Source: Sulfuricaulis sp.
GTDB lineage: Bacteria > Pseudomonadota > Gammaproteobacteria > Acidiferrobacterales > Sulfurifustaceae
Reading direction: 5' to 3'
NCBI RefSeq assembly: GCF_024653915.1
Contig: NZ_JANLGY010000026.1
Span: 18,193-82,192 of the forward strand
Length of the DNA stretch: 64,000 bases
Shown here piece by piece: positions 27,796-36,306 of this stretch. Under the pieces are notes generated by a model, which was not told where the DNA came from, did not search any database, and was given only the letters and a program-made list of their open reading frames with translations. How positions within the stretch are numbered: position 1 is the stretch's first letter; each line of letters starts with the position of its first letter. The position numbers were made by a program, and so were the translations under genes.

Positions 27796-28812
27796 TCAGG
27801 CGATGCCGTGATATGACTTGTACCACTCCACAAAGCGGGCAATGCCATGCTCAACGGAAGTACCTGGTCGGAAACCGACATCATTTTCAAGACTGTCGAC
27901 ATTGGCTGTGGTTGCCGGTACATCCCCATTCTGCATTGGCAGCATTTCCAGCTTGGCCTTCTTTCCGAGGCATTTTTCCAGTACTTCGATGTAGCGCATC
28001 AATTCGACCGGCTGATTATTGCCAATATTATAGATACGATAAGGAGCGTAGCTGGTGGCCGGGTCAGGCGCCTTACCAGACCAGGTCGAGTCGGGCTGAG
28101 CCGGACGGTCAATCACGCGGATAACTCCCTCAACAATGTCATCGACGTAAGTGAAATCACGGATCATCTTTCCGTGATTAAACACAGGTATCGCTGCTCC
28201 TTCCAGTATGCCCTTGGTAAACAAGAAGAGTGCCATGTCCGGCCTTCCCCAAGGACCATAAACCGTAAAGAACCGCAAACCGGTGCACGGCAACCGGTAC
28301 AAATGCGCATAACTGTGCGCCATGAGTTCATTGGCCTTTTTGGAAGCGGCATACAGAGAGACAGGATGATCCACGTTGTCATGCTCGGAAAAAGGCAGCT
28401 TCGTGTTGGCACCATAGACTGAACTTGAAGAGGCAAATACCAGGTGCTTGACGCCATTATGCCGACAGCCTTCAAGGATATTACAGAAACCGACCAGATT
28501 GGCATCGACATAAGCCTCTGGATTGGTAATGGAATACCTTACGCCGGCCTGTGCCGCCAGATGCATCACCGCATCAAATTTCTCTTTGCGGAATAATTCA
28601 GCCATCCCCGTCCGGTTGACGATATCCAGCTTTTCAAACCGGAACTGGTGATGATCAATCGTGCGTTTAAGGCGGGCCTCCTTGAGATGAACATCGTAAT
28701 AATCGTTCATATTATCGATTCCATACACCGTATCGCCCCGCTCCAGCAGTCTGAGCGCAAGTGCCGAACCAATAAACCCGGCAACTCCAGTGATCAGAAT
28801 CTTCATGCTCAT
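27796..28812 (-). CDS. NAD-dependent epimerase, UDP-glucuronate 4-epimerase type
   Basis: This 338-residue extended SDR matches UDP-glucuronate/uronate 4-epimerases: [97 protein letters not shown] (YxxxK), and [19 protein letters not shown]. It should interconvert UDP-glucuronate and UDP-galacturonate, or N-acetylated equivalents made by the TviB-type dehydrogenase at 30139-31440. It is the first gene after the ops element and so the promoter-proximal member of the long polysaccharide operon. Confidence 0.9.
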   Translation of the reverse strand: MSMKILITGVAGFIGSALALRLLERGDTVYGIDNMNDYYDVHLKEARLKRTIDHHQFRFEKLDIVNRTGMAELFRKEKFDAVMHLAAQAGVRYSITNPEAYVDANLVGFCNILEGCRHNGVKHLVFASSSSVYGANTKLPFSEHDNVDHPVSLYAASKKANELMAHSYAHLYRLPCTGLRFFTVYGPWGRPDMALFLFTKGILEGAAIPVFNHGKMIRDFTYVDDIVEGVIRVIDRPAQPDSTWSGKAPDPATSYAPYRIYNIGNNQPVELMRYIEVLEKCLGKKAKLEMLPMQNGDVPATTANVDSLENDVGFRPGTSVEHGIARFVEWYKSYHGIA

Positions 28813-28847
28813 TACCTTAATGATGCGTTACGCTATACGAATTCTGG

Positions 28848-28859
28848 CACGCTACCGCC
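28848..28859 (-). promoter_or_regulatory. ops element (RfaH recruitment site) in operon leader
   Basis: Read on the minus strand the sequence is GGCGGTAGCGTG, identical to the 12-base ops core of E. coli JUMPstart leaders. It lies 36 bases before the start of the first polysaccharide gene and 93 bases beyond the stop of the upstream regulator gene, inside a 139-base non-coding leader. In enterobacteria RfaH binds this sequence in the non-template strand at a paused polymerase. An RfaH-type gene is 0.75 kb upstream. No convincing -35/-10 pair was found in the leader, so transcription may start further upstream. Confidence 0.82.
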
Positions 28860-28951
28860 ATGCAGAACACCCGGTTCCACACAGATCAACAAATCTATCA
28901 CAACCATGGACTTTACCCGTCCAAACGGATATCGCCTGATTGTCGTAAAAT

Positions 28952-29554
28952 CTATTCCAGACGCAAAATATCTGGAATCAGTATGCGTTCCTTGTCGACT
29001 TCCTTGAGCAATTGCTCGTAACTGAGCAACGGCGAATTCAATTCGGTCAATACACAACCATCATACGCATCGGCCTGTTGCAGCGAGCGCCAGACGGAAA
29101 CACCGGCAAAACGACGGCGCTCGGTATGAGGGTCCAGAATTCCGACAATATGGACATCCTGCTCCTGCGCACGCAGTGTGGCGATCTCGGCAAGATCTGA
29201 CATTCCACACAACAGGATCCTCTGCCAACCACGTTCCTCGCATTTATTGAAAACATTCACGCAGGAATCACCGGCACGTCGATAGAACGCAAAAGACGTG
29301 GACAGGTATAACGCGGTGAGCCGGCTTTTTTCCGTGAAGCCTTTCGGCGTCAGATAGTAGAGGTAGCGATTGGCAGGGGCCTCGCTGATTTTGATGAAGC
29401 CTTTGCGGATACAGCGCTTGAGGTAGGAATTGGCCAGTCCCAGGGCGATGCCCATGTTGCTGGCCAGACGGCGCTGACTGACATTGCTTTGCTTGCCGAC
29501 GGCTTCCAGCAGTTCCAACATCCGTTGTTCTTCCCGGTCAGCCTTGGTGTTCAT
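28952..29554 (-). CDS. Winged-helix transcriptional regulator with Rossmann-like C-terminal domain
   Basis: This is a 200-residue regulator when started at the ATG at 29554. The N-terminal 90 residues form a winged helix (EAVGKQSNVSQRRLASNMGI, LANSYLKRCIRKGFI, YYLTPKGFTEKSRL, MarR-like). The C-terminal half has ILLCGMSDLAEIATLRAQE, VGILDPHTERRRFAG and YDGCVLTELNSPLLSYEQLL, which looks like a small nucleotide- or CoA-binding domain. A longer frame opens at 29596 but covers the promoter and palindrome. It sits between rfaH and the ops element. It probably senses a metabolite and controls the locus or itself; the ligand is unknown. Confidence 0.75.
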   Translation of the reverse strand: MNTKADREEQRMLELLEAVGKQSNVSQRRLASNMGIALGLANSYLKRCIRKGFIKISEAPANRYLYYLTPKGFTEKSRLTALYLSTSFAFYRRAGDSCVNVFNKCEERGWQRILLCGMSDLAEIATLRAQEQDVHIVGILDPHTERRRFAGVSVWRSLQQADAYDGCVLTELNSPLLSYEQLLKEVDKERILIPDILRLE

Positions 29555-29565
29555 AATATGAACAC
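29547..29565. promoter_or_regulatory. Perfect 9-bp-arm palindrome over the regulator start codon (candidate operator)
   Basis: GTGTTCATA and TATGAACAC are exact inverted copies around one central base. The site covers the ATG of the winged-helix gene and abuts a candidate -10 box, a position suited to autorepression. The binding protein is not shown by the sequence. Confidence 0.6.
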
Positions 29566-29590
29566 TATAACCCCCATCTGCCCCGGTCAA
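29564..29590 (-). promoter_or_regulatory. Candidate promoter of the winged-helix regulator
   Basis: On the minus strand TTGACC (29590-29585) and TATAGT (29569-29564) are separated by 15 bases, two short of ideal. The -10 ends 9 bases before the ATG, and no Shine-Dalgarno is visible, so a leaderless or very short-leader mRNA is implied. Confidence 0.4.
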
Positions 29591-29605
29591 GTACACATGC
29601 GTGTC

Positions 29606-30142
29606 CTAGGCTGGCTCAATAGAGGCAGAATTAACTCTGGTAAGGGCTTTTCGGCCCAACACATCCAGCAGCACTGTCACGCGATCACGGCTGCCGGAGG
29701 CCTGAAAAATCCCTTCATACCCGGCAAAACCACCTTGGGTTATTCGTACGCGACTTCCAGGTTTGTACTCCTCCACGGGGAGAATTTGTAGTCCCTGCAT
29801 ATCCTCGCGAGACCGAAGCAGAGTGACGAGATCGTCTGGAACACGCGCGGCCGAGCGACCAAATCTTACGATGGAAACCACTCCCAAGGTGGAGCGGATC
29901 GGGGCCCAATTGTCAGTTTGGCGGTTGAGATGAATAAACAGATACCGAGGGAACATCGGAGCTATCAATACGACACGCCTCCCCTGACGTCGGCGCGCAT
30001 CGCGCATGATGGGAAGGTAGGATTCGAATCCTTGACGGGTCAGATTTTCACGGGCGACGGATTCTTGACGCGGCTTGCAATAAACCAGATACCAGTCCCT
30101 CGCCGCGGGGTCATTCGTCGCCGTTTTCAAGTTCAGTATCAA
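29606..30142 (-). CDS. rfaH: RfaH-type transcription antiterminator (NusG paralogue)
   Basis: RfaH replaces NusG on RNA polymerase at ops sites and promotes elongation of long envelope operons. The 178-residue protein has the NGN domain (DWYLVYCKPRQESVARENL, APMFPRYLFIHL, STLGVVSIVRFG) and a C-terminal KOW-type domain (YKPGSRVRITQGGFAGYEGIF). The VRFG and LVYCKP elements favour RfaH over NusG. The start used is TTG at 30142, overlapping the upstream stop as TTGA; GGAGG lies only 2 bases before it, so the first few residues are uncertain. Its neighbours (uronate dehydrogenase, regulator, ops leader) support a role dedicated to this locus. Confidence 0.88.
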   Translation of the reverse strand: MILNLKTATNDPAARDWYLVYCKPRQESVARENLTRQGFESYLPIMRDARRRQGRRVVLIAPMFPRYLFIHLNRQTDNWAPIRSTLGVVSIVRFGRSAARVPDDLVTLLRSREDMQGLQILPVEEYKPGSRVRITQGGFAGYEGIFQASGSRDRVTVLLDVLGRKALTRVNSASIEPA

Positions 30143-31440
30143 AGCCTCCAGACATGCATGCCGGCATCGGTGAATACTTTGGCATCGAAGCGTGCCTTGA
30201 CATCAATAAAACAACCGCCACGCTCAAGCTTCTTGAGATACACATCCGTTCCCATGCCGAGAAACGACTTATGCGCCACGGCAGCCACAATCGCCTTGGC
30301 CTTGGGCAAGGATTCCCATGAGATCAACTCAATCCCGTACTCGTGCCGCGCTTCCTCGGCGTTGGCAACCGGATCGTGCACGGAGACTTTCACGCCATAT
30401 GACAGCAGTTCATTGACGACATCGATCACGCGTGTGTTCCGGGAGTCCGGGCAATCCTCCTTGAAGGTGATTCCCATGACAATGACATGACTACCGTTGA
30501 CAGAATGTCCCGCCTGGATGATCTGCTTGATAGTTTGCTCGGCAATATATTTTCCCATGCTGTCATTGATTCGGCGCCCGGCCAGAATCACTTCCGGATG
30601 GTAACCCATGCGTTCAGCTTTTTGCGTCAGGTAATAGGGGTCAACGCCGATACAATGGCCACCGACCAGTCCGGGCCGAAAGGGCAGAAAGTTCCATTTC
30701 GTGCCTGCGGCTTCCAGCACCTCGAGAGTGTCTATCCCCAGTTTATGAAAAATAATGGCGAGTTCGTTCATCAGGGCAATATTCAGGTCACGCTGGGTGT
30801 TTTCAATTACCTTGGCCGCCTCGGCTGCCTTGATGCTGGAAGTACGGCATACACCCGCCGTAATGATGAGCTCATACAGTTGTGCGACCGTTTCCAGCGT
30901 GGAAGCATTATCGCCTGAAACGACTTTTTTAATGGTCGTCAGCGTATGCACCTTGTCTCCCGGGTTGATGCGCTCGGGCGAATAACCGACATGGAAATCC
31001 TGCATCCAGCGCATGCCGGAACCCTTCTCAAGCACCGGAATGCATTCCTCTTCCGTAGCTCCCGGATATACAGTAGATTCGAAAATAACAATGGCGCCTC
31101 TCTTCATATGCGGCGCAATCAATTCACAAGCGGAGTGCAAGGGGCTGAAGTCGGGCTGGTGCGCGTCATCCACGGGGGTGGGCACAGCCACGATAATAAA
31201 ATCCGCCGGCGCCATGTCAGCTGGATTGCTCGAATATCCTAGCTTGCCGGCGGCACGCAGGTCTTCCTCTCCCACGCCGCCGGTCGGATCCTGGCAACGG
31301 CGATAACTGGCAAGTTTTGCCTCGTTAAGATCATATCCGATCGTTGTCATTCGCTTTCCAAACTCAACCGCAAGCGGCAAACCCACGTAACCCAGTCCCA
31401 CGACAGCAACCGTTTTATTTTCCAGCTCAGTTTTTTTCAT
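30139..31440 (-). CDS. tviB: Nucleotide-sugar 6-dehydrogenase, TviB/WbpO/VipA type
   Basis: The enzyme oxidises a UDP-N-acetylhexosamine to the uronic acid with two NAD. The 433-residue protein has VAVVGLGYVGLPLAVEFG, IVAVPTPVDDAHQPD, FESTVYPGATEEECIP, VGYSPERINPGDKVH, AAEAAKVIENTQRDLNIAL with the catalytic Lys, and VGGHCIGVDPYYLT with the catalytic Cys. These features are those of the TviB/WbpO branch. In contrast to the homologue at 1-1027, every catalytic residue is present. The product may be the substrate for the uronate epimerase at 27796-28812. GalNAc versus GlcNAc specificity cannot be told. Confidence 0.9.
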   Translation of the reverse strand: MKKTELENKTVAVVGLGYVGLPLAVEFGKRMTTIGYDLNEAKLASYRRCQDPTGGVGEEDLRAAGKLGYSSNPADMAPADFIIVAVPTPVDDAHQPDFSPLHSACELIAPHMKRGAIVIFESTVYPGATEEECIPVLEKGSGMRWMQDFHVGYSPERINPGDKVHTLTTIKKVVSGDNASTLETVAQLYELIITAGVCRTSSIKAAEAAKVIENTQRDLNIALMNELAIIFHKLGIDTLEVLEAAGTKWNFLPFRPGLVGGHCIGVDPYYLTQKAERMGYHPEVILAGRRINDSMGKYIAEQTIKQIIQAGHSVNGSHVIVMGITFKEDCPDSRNTRVIDVVNELLSYGVKVSVHDPVANAEEARHEYGIELISWESLPKAKAIVAAVAHKSFLGMGTDVYLKKLERGGCFIDVKARFDAKVFTDAGMHVWRL

Positions 31441-31495
31441 GCTTTAATGCTCAAATGCTAAAAATAGATACTGATCACTTGAAACGGCTGATACC

Positions 31496-32488
31496 TTAAT
31501 CCCCCGACAAACGGGAAATGTATCGGCCAACCCCCTCTTCTACCGTCAAAAAAGTCTTCTTGTAACCGGCGCGGCGGAGTGCCGTGATGTCCGCCTGCGT
31601 GAAGCTCTGATACTTGCCCTTGAGTGATTCCGGGAACGGTATGTATTCAACCTGGCGATCATCTTGAAGCGTTTTAATGCTCGCCGGCGGCTTGCCGGCG
31701 CGTTTCCGGAAGCTGTTAATCACAGCAGCTGCCACGTCGTTGAATGGCTGGGCCCGACCGGTACCCACGTTGAAAATGCCGCTCTTTTGCGGGTGGTCCA
31801 GGAAAAAAAGGTTCACGGCCATGACATCCTCGACGGAAATAAAATCCCGCCGCTGTTCTCCGTCACCAAACCCGTCGCAACCCTCGAACAGCTTGACCTT
31901 GCCGGAATCGCGTAACTGGTTGAAATGATGGAATGCCACCGACGCCATACGCCCCTTGTGCTGCTCGCGGTCGCCGTAAACATTGAAATAACGGAAGCCA
32001 ACAATCTGCGCGGTCTTTTTAGGCAGGAGGCGACGCACATACTGATCGAACTGCCACTTGGAGTATCCGTAGACGTTGAGTGGCGACTCATGCTCACGTA
32101 ATTCACGAAAGACTTTGCCGGTACCGTAAACGGCCGCCGAAGAAGCATAGAGATAAGGAATGCGCTTATCCTGACAGTAATGCAACAGGACTTTGGAATA
32201 TTCGTAGTTGTTACCCATCATATAAACACCATTATGTTCCATGGTGTCGGAACAGGCGCCCTCGTGCAGGATGGCCTTGAATTTCTTTTTGAAATAGCCG
32301 CTGTTAACTTGCTCGAGAAAATCGCGCTTGTCGAGATAATCCGCAATTTCACAATCCACCAGATTCCTGAATTTGTCGCCGTGCTCCAGATCGTCCACAA
32401 CGATAATATCTTTTTCGCCACGTTCATTGAGGGCCTTGACCAGATTGGCCCCGATAAAACCGGCTCCACCCGTAACGACGTACATCAT
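31496..32488 (-). CDS. hldD: ADP-L-glycero-D-manno-heptose 6-epimerase
   Basis: This 330-residue SDR epimerises ADP-D-glycero-D-manno-heptose for lipopolysaccharide inner core. It has [57 protein letters not shown] with Yxxx[21 protein letters not shown] and [14 protein letters not shown], all diagnostic of HldD/RfaD. It overlaps the heptose kinase gene rfaE1 by four bases (ATGA), so two heptose-pathway steps are translationally linked. Confidence 0.95.
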   Translation of the reverse strand: MMYVVTGGAGFIGANLVKALNERGEKDIIVVDDLEHGDKFRNLVDCEIADYLDKRDFLEQVNSGYFKKKFKAILHEGACSDTMEHNGVYMMGNNYEYSKVLLHYCQDKRIPYLYASSAAVYGTGKVFRELREHESPLNVYGYSKWQFDQYVRRLLPKKTAQIVGFRYFNVYGDREQHKGRMASVAFHHFNQLRDSGKVKLFEGCDGFGDGEQRRDFISVEDVMAVNLFFLDHPQKSGIFNVGTGRAQPFNDVAAAVINSFRKRAGKPPASIKTLQDDRQVEYIPFPESLKGKYQSFTQADITALRRAGYKKTFLTVEEGVGRYISRLSGD

Positions 32489-33447
32489 CCCTCCTGCAAA
32501 GACAGTTCGTGCAAAATTTCCGCGGGGCTCGCCGTCGCCGCACCGAGCTTACCGACGACGATGCCCGCGGCGATGTTGGCCAGCTGCAGGGCGTCTTCCA
32601 GCCCGCTGCCAACGGCCCAAGCGCAGCCGATCGCCGCGATCACCGTATCGCCGGCGCCTGTCACGTCAAACACTTCCTGGGCGCGCGCCGGGATATGCAG
32701 GGCCCGTCCACCCTTTTGCACCAGACTCATGCCTTTCTCGCCGCGTGTCACCAGAATACCACCCAGGTCCAGATCCTGGATCAGCTTTACGGCCCGCCGC
32801 TCAAGATCAGCGTCGTCGCGGAAACGGCCGGCCACCTGTTCGAATTCCTTGCGGTTCGGGGTGATCAGGTTCGCACCGCGGTAACCACTGTAATCGTCGC
32901 CCTTGGGATCGATCACCACCGGACGGGAGACAGCACGCGCCGCCTGGATCATTTCCTGGATGTTGCTCAATCCGCCCTTGCCATAATCCGAAACGATGAC
33001 GGCATCGTATTCAGGAAGATGCTTGAGGTAGTTGTCGAGAAGTTTGACGCGTGCGTCCTTGCTGACCGGGCTGTCAAAATCGATCCGCAACATTTGCTGG
33101 TGCAGATGTTTGGAAACGACGCGCAACTTGACGGTCGTATTCACCAACTTGTCCCGCTCCAGGCGACAGTGGATGTCGTCCTTGTCCAGCAGCTGCTCGA
33201 GGCTGTCCGCTTCGCGGTCGTCACCGCTGATGGAAAACAGGGTGCACGCGGCACCCAGCTTGCGCACGTTCCGCGCCACGTTGGCGGCGCCGCCTGGAAG
33301 CTCTTTTGCTTCCTTCACTGCCACCACGGGCACCGGCGCCTCGGGCGAAATGCGCTCAACGTCGCCGTACCAGTAGCGGTCGAGCATGGCATCGCCCACA
33401 ACCAATACCTTGGCACGGGCAATTTTTTCAAGAAGCGGCGGCAGCAT
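32485..33447 (-). CDS. rfaE1: D-glycero-beta-D-manno-heptose-7-phosphate kinase
   Basis: This PfkB-family kinase covers only the N-terminal half of the fused HldE of E. coli; the adenylyltransferase partner is not nearby. It shows [78 protein letters not shown] and the anion-hole signature [14 protein letters not shown] used ATG at 33447 (320 residues), where alignment with HldE begins; a GTG at 33489 would add 14 residues. It is coupled to hldD downstream. Confidence 0.93.
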   Translation of the reverse strand: MLPPLLEKIARAKVLVVGDAMLDRYWYGDVERISPEAPVPVVAVKEAKELPGGAANVARNVRKLGAACTLFSISGDDREADSLEQLLDKDDIHCRLERDKLVNTTVKLRVVSKHLHQQMLRIDFDSPVSKDARVKLLDNYLKHLPEYDAVIVSDYGKGGLSNIQEMIQAARAVSRPVVIDPKGDDYSGYRGANLITPNRKEFEQVAGRFRDDADLERRAVKLIQDLDLGGILVTRGEKGMSLVQKGGRALHIPARAQEVFDVTGAGDTVIAAIGCAWAVGSGLEDALQLANIAAGIVVGKLGAATASPAEILHELSLQEG

Positions 33448-33570
33448 GTTTGTTAATTTTCTTGGTAATGAATCTATCGCCCGATGCACATCGATCTTGC
33501 CGGGCAGGGAATTAAAGGTATTATCGGGGCATTTCTCATGGCTGTCGATTGGTGACGTTCCAATAAAGAT

Positions 33571-34269
33571 TCAACGGATCAGGATTTCACGGTTGATGGC
33601 GTCCAGCACCGCCGCGGGATCCGGGGCGCGCGTCACCGGCCGACCAATCACCAGATAATCCGCGCCTTCGGTCACGGCATCCACCGGCGTGCGCGTGCGG
33701 CGCTGGTCGTCCATGGCATCTCCGGCCTGTCTGATGCCTGGGGTAACCAGAACAAATTCCTTCCCGAAGCGGCGACGTAACAGCGCCGCTTCGAGAGGCG
33801 AGCACACCACACCATTCAAACCGGCGTCCTGAGCAATGCCCGCCAAACGTTCCACCTGACGTTCGGTTCCACGCGCAAGCCCAATCTCGGGCAACTCATC
33901 ATCGTTGTGGCTGGTCAAAAGTGTCACGCCGACCAGCAATGGACGATGCTTCGAACGTTCAATGGCTTCACGCGCCGCCACCAGCATTCTTTTCCCGCCG
34001 AGGACATGCACATTCAGCATCCACACGCCCAGCTCAGCCGCCTGCGAGCAGGCATGCGCAACAGTAGTAGGTATATCGTGGTATTTCAGGTCAAGAAAAA
34101 CGTCAAAATTCCGGGCCGCCAGATGCTCCACCAGGCCGGGACCGGCCGCGGTAAAAAGCTCCATCCCGACCTTGAGCCGGCATCGTGAGGGCGTTACGCG
34201 TTTGACGAATGCCTTCGCCGTATCGGCGTCGGTGAAATCCAGGGCGACAATAACACGCGGATCCGCCAT
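33571..34269 (-). CDS. pyrF: Orotidine 5'-phosphate decarboxylase
   Basis: The enzyme carries out the last step of UMP synthesis. The 232-residue protein has VIVALDFTDADTAKAFV, the catalytic DVFLDLKYHDIPTTVAHA (the DxKxxDI signature), VTLLTSHNDDELPEIG, VCSPLEAALLRRRFG, VTPGIRQAGDAMDDQRR and YLVIGRPVTRAPDP. ATG at 34269 overlaps the lapB stop by one base (TGATG) and follows GGAGGAG closely. A longer frame to 34506 lies within lapB and is not used. Confidence 0.95.
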   Translation of the reverse strand: MADPRVIVALDFTDADTAKAFVKRVTPSRCRLKVGMELFTAAGPGLVEHLAARNFDVFLDLKYHDIPTTVAHACSQAAELGVWMLNVHVLGGKRMLVAAREAIERSKHRPLLVGVTLLTSHNDDELPEIGLARGTERQVERLAGIAQDAGLNGVVCSPLEAALLRRRFGKEFVLVTPGIRQAGDAMDDQRRTRTPVDAVTEGADYLVIGRPVTRAPDPAAVLDAINREILIR

Positions 34270-35435
34270 CACTCCTCCTGCACCGGCTTGATGGTGTTCC
34301 AGTGATTGCACCCGGGGCACATCCAGTGGAGTGCTTTCCCTTTGAAGCCGCACTCCCCACAGGCATAACCGAGATGCTGCGTGCGCAGCTCCTCGATAAT
34401 GCCCTTCAGCATCAGCAGATCGTTGCGGGCAGAGTCTTTGGCCTTGATCAGATTGAGCTCCAGTAACTTGTGCAATCCATGAACATTCGGCGTGCGGCGC
34501 AGCCATTCGATAATGAATTTCTCCGCTGCCTCGACACCTTCACGGCTGCTGATGACATCGGCAAAAGTCAAAGCAAGCGACACCCCGCCATGGCGTCGCA
34601 GAGCGACATTAAAATAATCATAAAGTCCCTGCTCATCGCCCAGCTGCCGGAACGCTTCAGCGATTCGCTCGGCTACCTCGCCCAGGTAATGGATATCCTG
34701 TTTCTCAATCTGCTGCCACTGCTCTATCGCACGAGGGTGATTGCCTTCCAGGACATCGACATCGCCGAGCAAAATACTGGCACGAACACATTTGTCATCC
34801 GCCGCCAATGCTTGCTTCAGGCGATCGCGCGCGGAAGAGCGATTGTTTCGCGCAACATCCATTTCCGCCAGTTCACAGAAAAAATGAGCAACCATGTTGT
34901 CCAGGTTACGGCCCGACGCGCGCGCCAGCTTGCGCACCACGGAAATCGACTTTTCCCATTCCTTTTCCTGCTGATAGATGTGCAATAACATCCGCAGCGC
35001 CAATTCGCTGTGGGCGCGAATCTCGGCGAGCTCCAGAAACAGGTTTTCGGCTCTGTCGAAGAGACCGGCCTTGAAATAATCCTGGCCCAGTTCCAGTAAC
35101 GCCTGACTGCGTTGCTCCTTGTCGAGCGTGGGCCGGGCTATCAGGTTCTGGTGAATGCGAATGGCGCGCTCAACTTCACCGCGGCGACGAAAAAGATTTC
35201 CCAGCGCGAGATGGGTCTCCACGGTATCCGAATTGACTTCCAGTACTCGAATAAACACCTCAATGGCCTTGTCGGGCTGCTCGTTCAGCAGGAAATTGAG
35301 GCCCTTGAAATAGGCGGAAGGGAGATCGAGAGTACTCTGGACGCGCCGTCTCTGTTCAAGCCGCGCCACATACCAGCCGGATGCCGCCGCCAGCGGTAAC
35401 AACAGCCACAACAAATCGTTGGCATCAAATGACAT
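34269..35435 (-). CDS. lapB: LPS assembly regulator LapB (YciM)
   Basis: LapB is an inner-membrane-anchored cytoplasmic TPR protein that links LPS synthesis and FtsH-dependent turnover of LpxC. The 388-residue protein has one N-terminal membrane segment (DLLWLLLPLAAASGWYVARL), many TPR-like helical pairs (for instance VETHLALGNLFRRRGEVERAI) and a C-terminal rubredoxin-type metal site CGECGFKGKALHWMCPGC. It overlaps lapA by 11 bases. The lapA-lapB-pyrF order is the usual gammaproteobacterial one. Confidence 0.95.
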   Translation of the reverse strand: MSFDANDLLWLLLPLAAASGWYVARLEQRRRVQSTLDLPSAYFKGLNFLLNEQPDKAIEVFIRVLEVNSDTVETHLALGNLFRRRGEVERAIRIHQNLIARPTLDKEQRSQALLELGQDYFKAGLFDRAENLFLELAEIRAHSELALRMLLHIYQQEKEWEKSISVVRKLARASGRNLDNMVAHFFCELAEMDVARNNRSSARDRLKQALAADDKCVRASILLGDVDVLEGNHPRAIEQWQQIEKQDIHYLGEVAERIAEAFRQLGDEQGLYDYFNVALRRHGGVSLALTFADVISSREGVEAAEKFIIEWLRRTPNVHGLHKLLELNLIKAKDSARNDLLMLKGIIEELRTQHLGYACGECGFKGKALHWMCPGCNHWNTIKPVQEE

Positions 35436-35721
35436 CTTTGATGGGGAGTGCGCGCAGATTGATGACTTCCTGCTCTATGTGGCGGATTTCCTTGCGTGCC
35501 TGCACCAGCTGACGCTGCATCCGCACCACCATCCGCAGACTGGCGATATAGCCGGCCACCACGCCAATGGCAAAACTGGTCAGCAGCGCCAGTGACAACG
35601 GCCCGCTCCAGTTGAGACCGAAGTAATAATTCAGCTCGACCAGCTGTTTGTTTTGAATGGCAAACGCGATGCCGATGAGCAGAATGAGAATCGCCAGAAT
35701 CGTGTAAATGATCCGCTTCAT
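35425..35721 (-). CDS. lapA: LapA-like (DUF1049) inner-membrane protein
   Basis: This 98-residue protein has two hydrophobic segments (IIYTILAILILLIGIAFAIQ, then LSLALLTSFAIGVVAGYIAS) with the NKQLVELNYYFG linker that marks LapA. A short coiled-coil tail with QLVQARKEIRHIEQEV follows. The start at 35721 is set by AGGAGG four bases upstream. A frame extending to 35748 adds only unrelated residues. It partners LapB in LPS assembly control. Confidence 0.92.
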   Translation of the reverse strand: MKRIIYTILAILILLIGIAFAIQNKQLVELNYYFGLNWSGPLSLALLTSFAIGVVAGYIASLRMVVRMQRQLVQARKEIRHIEQEVINLRALPIKDVI

Positions 35722-35794
35722 GATGCCTCCTTGAACCGGCCGCACCACTGTGCCGCCGTCTAGTGGTCAGTGTGTCTTATTTTTGGTCACAAAA

Positions 35795-35823
35795 AAACGG
35801 CATGGGTGACACACATGCCGTTT
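35795..35823 (-). terminator. Rho-independent terminator after ihfB
   Basis: On the minus strand a 10-bp stem AAACGGCATG/CATGCCGTTT with a 9-base loop is followed by a run of seven T (ending at 35791). It starts 27 bases past the ihfB stop and ends transcription from the rpsA-ihfB direction. A shorter T run on the other side makes it weakly bidirectional. Confidence 0.85.
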
Positions 35824-35849
35824 TGCGATCCGCACCCGGGAAAGTCGCG

Positions 35850-36137
35850 TCACTCTGTGCCGTTATTGACGCGCTCCCGTAATTCCTTGCCAGGCTTGAA
35901 ATGGGGAACAAACTTGTCCGGCACCTGTACCGCCGCCCCGGTCTTGGGGTTGCGGCCCGTCCGCGGCGGCCGGTAGTGCAGGGAAAAGCTGCCAAAACCC
36001 CGCACCTCGATACGGTCTCCCGAGGACAGCGCGGCTGACATCTGTTCCAGCAATTCCTTGACCGCCAGCTCCACGTCCCGGTAATCCAGTTGTGGTTGCT
36101 TGGCCGCGAGCAAACTGATTAGTTCTGATTTTGTCAT
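35850..36137 (-). CDS. ihfB: Integration host factor beta subunit
   Basis: IHF-beta pairs with IHF-alpha to bend DNA at specific sites. The 95-residue protein has [23 protein letters not shown], the DNA-arm region [21 protein letters not shown] with the Pro that intercalates between bases, and a [12 protein letters not shown] end. I start at ATG 36137; a longer frame to 36176 adds 13 atypical residues. It follows rpsA, as in most Gammaproteobacteria, and is closed by the terminator at 35795-35823. Confidence 0.96.
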   Translation of the reverse strand: MTKSELISLLAAKQPQLDYRDVELAVKELLEQMSAALSSGDRIEVRGFGSFSLHYRPPRTGRNPKTGAAVQVPDKFVPHFKPGKELRERVNNGTE

Positions 36138-36306
36138 ACTCACTCTACCTATAGAAAATAAGTAGAAAGATATCAAGGACTTTTGGCAGAGAAAGCACAG
36201 ATTTCCCCCGCCCTGGTCCTAGCCACAAACCGCACGATAACCCTAATTTATCCATTCTGGCGCGTGAAATTCGGCATTTCCGTGCCAGCCGCTCAAGGTA
36301 CGCGCC

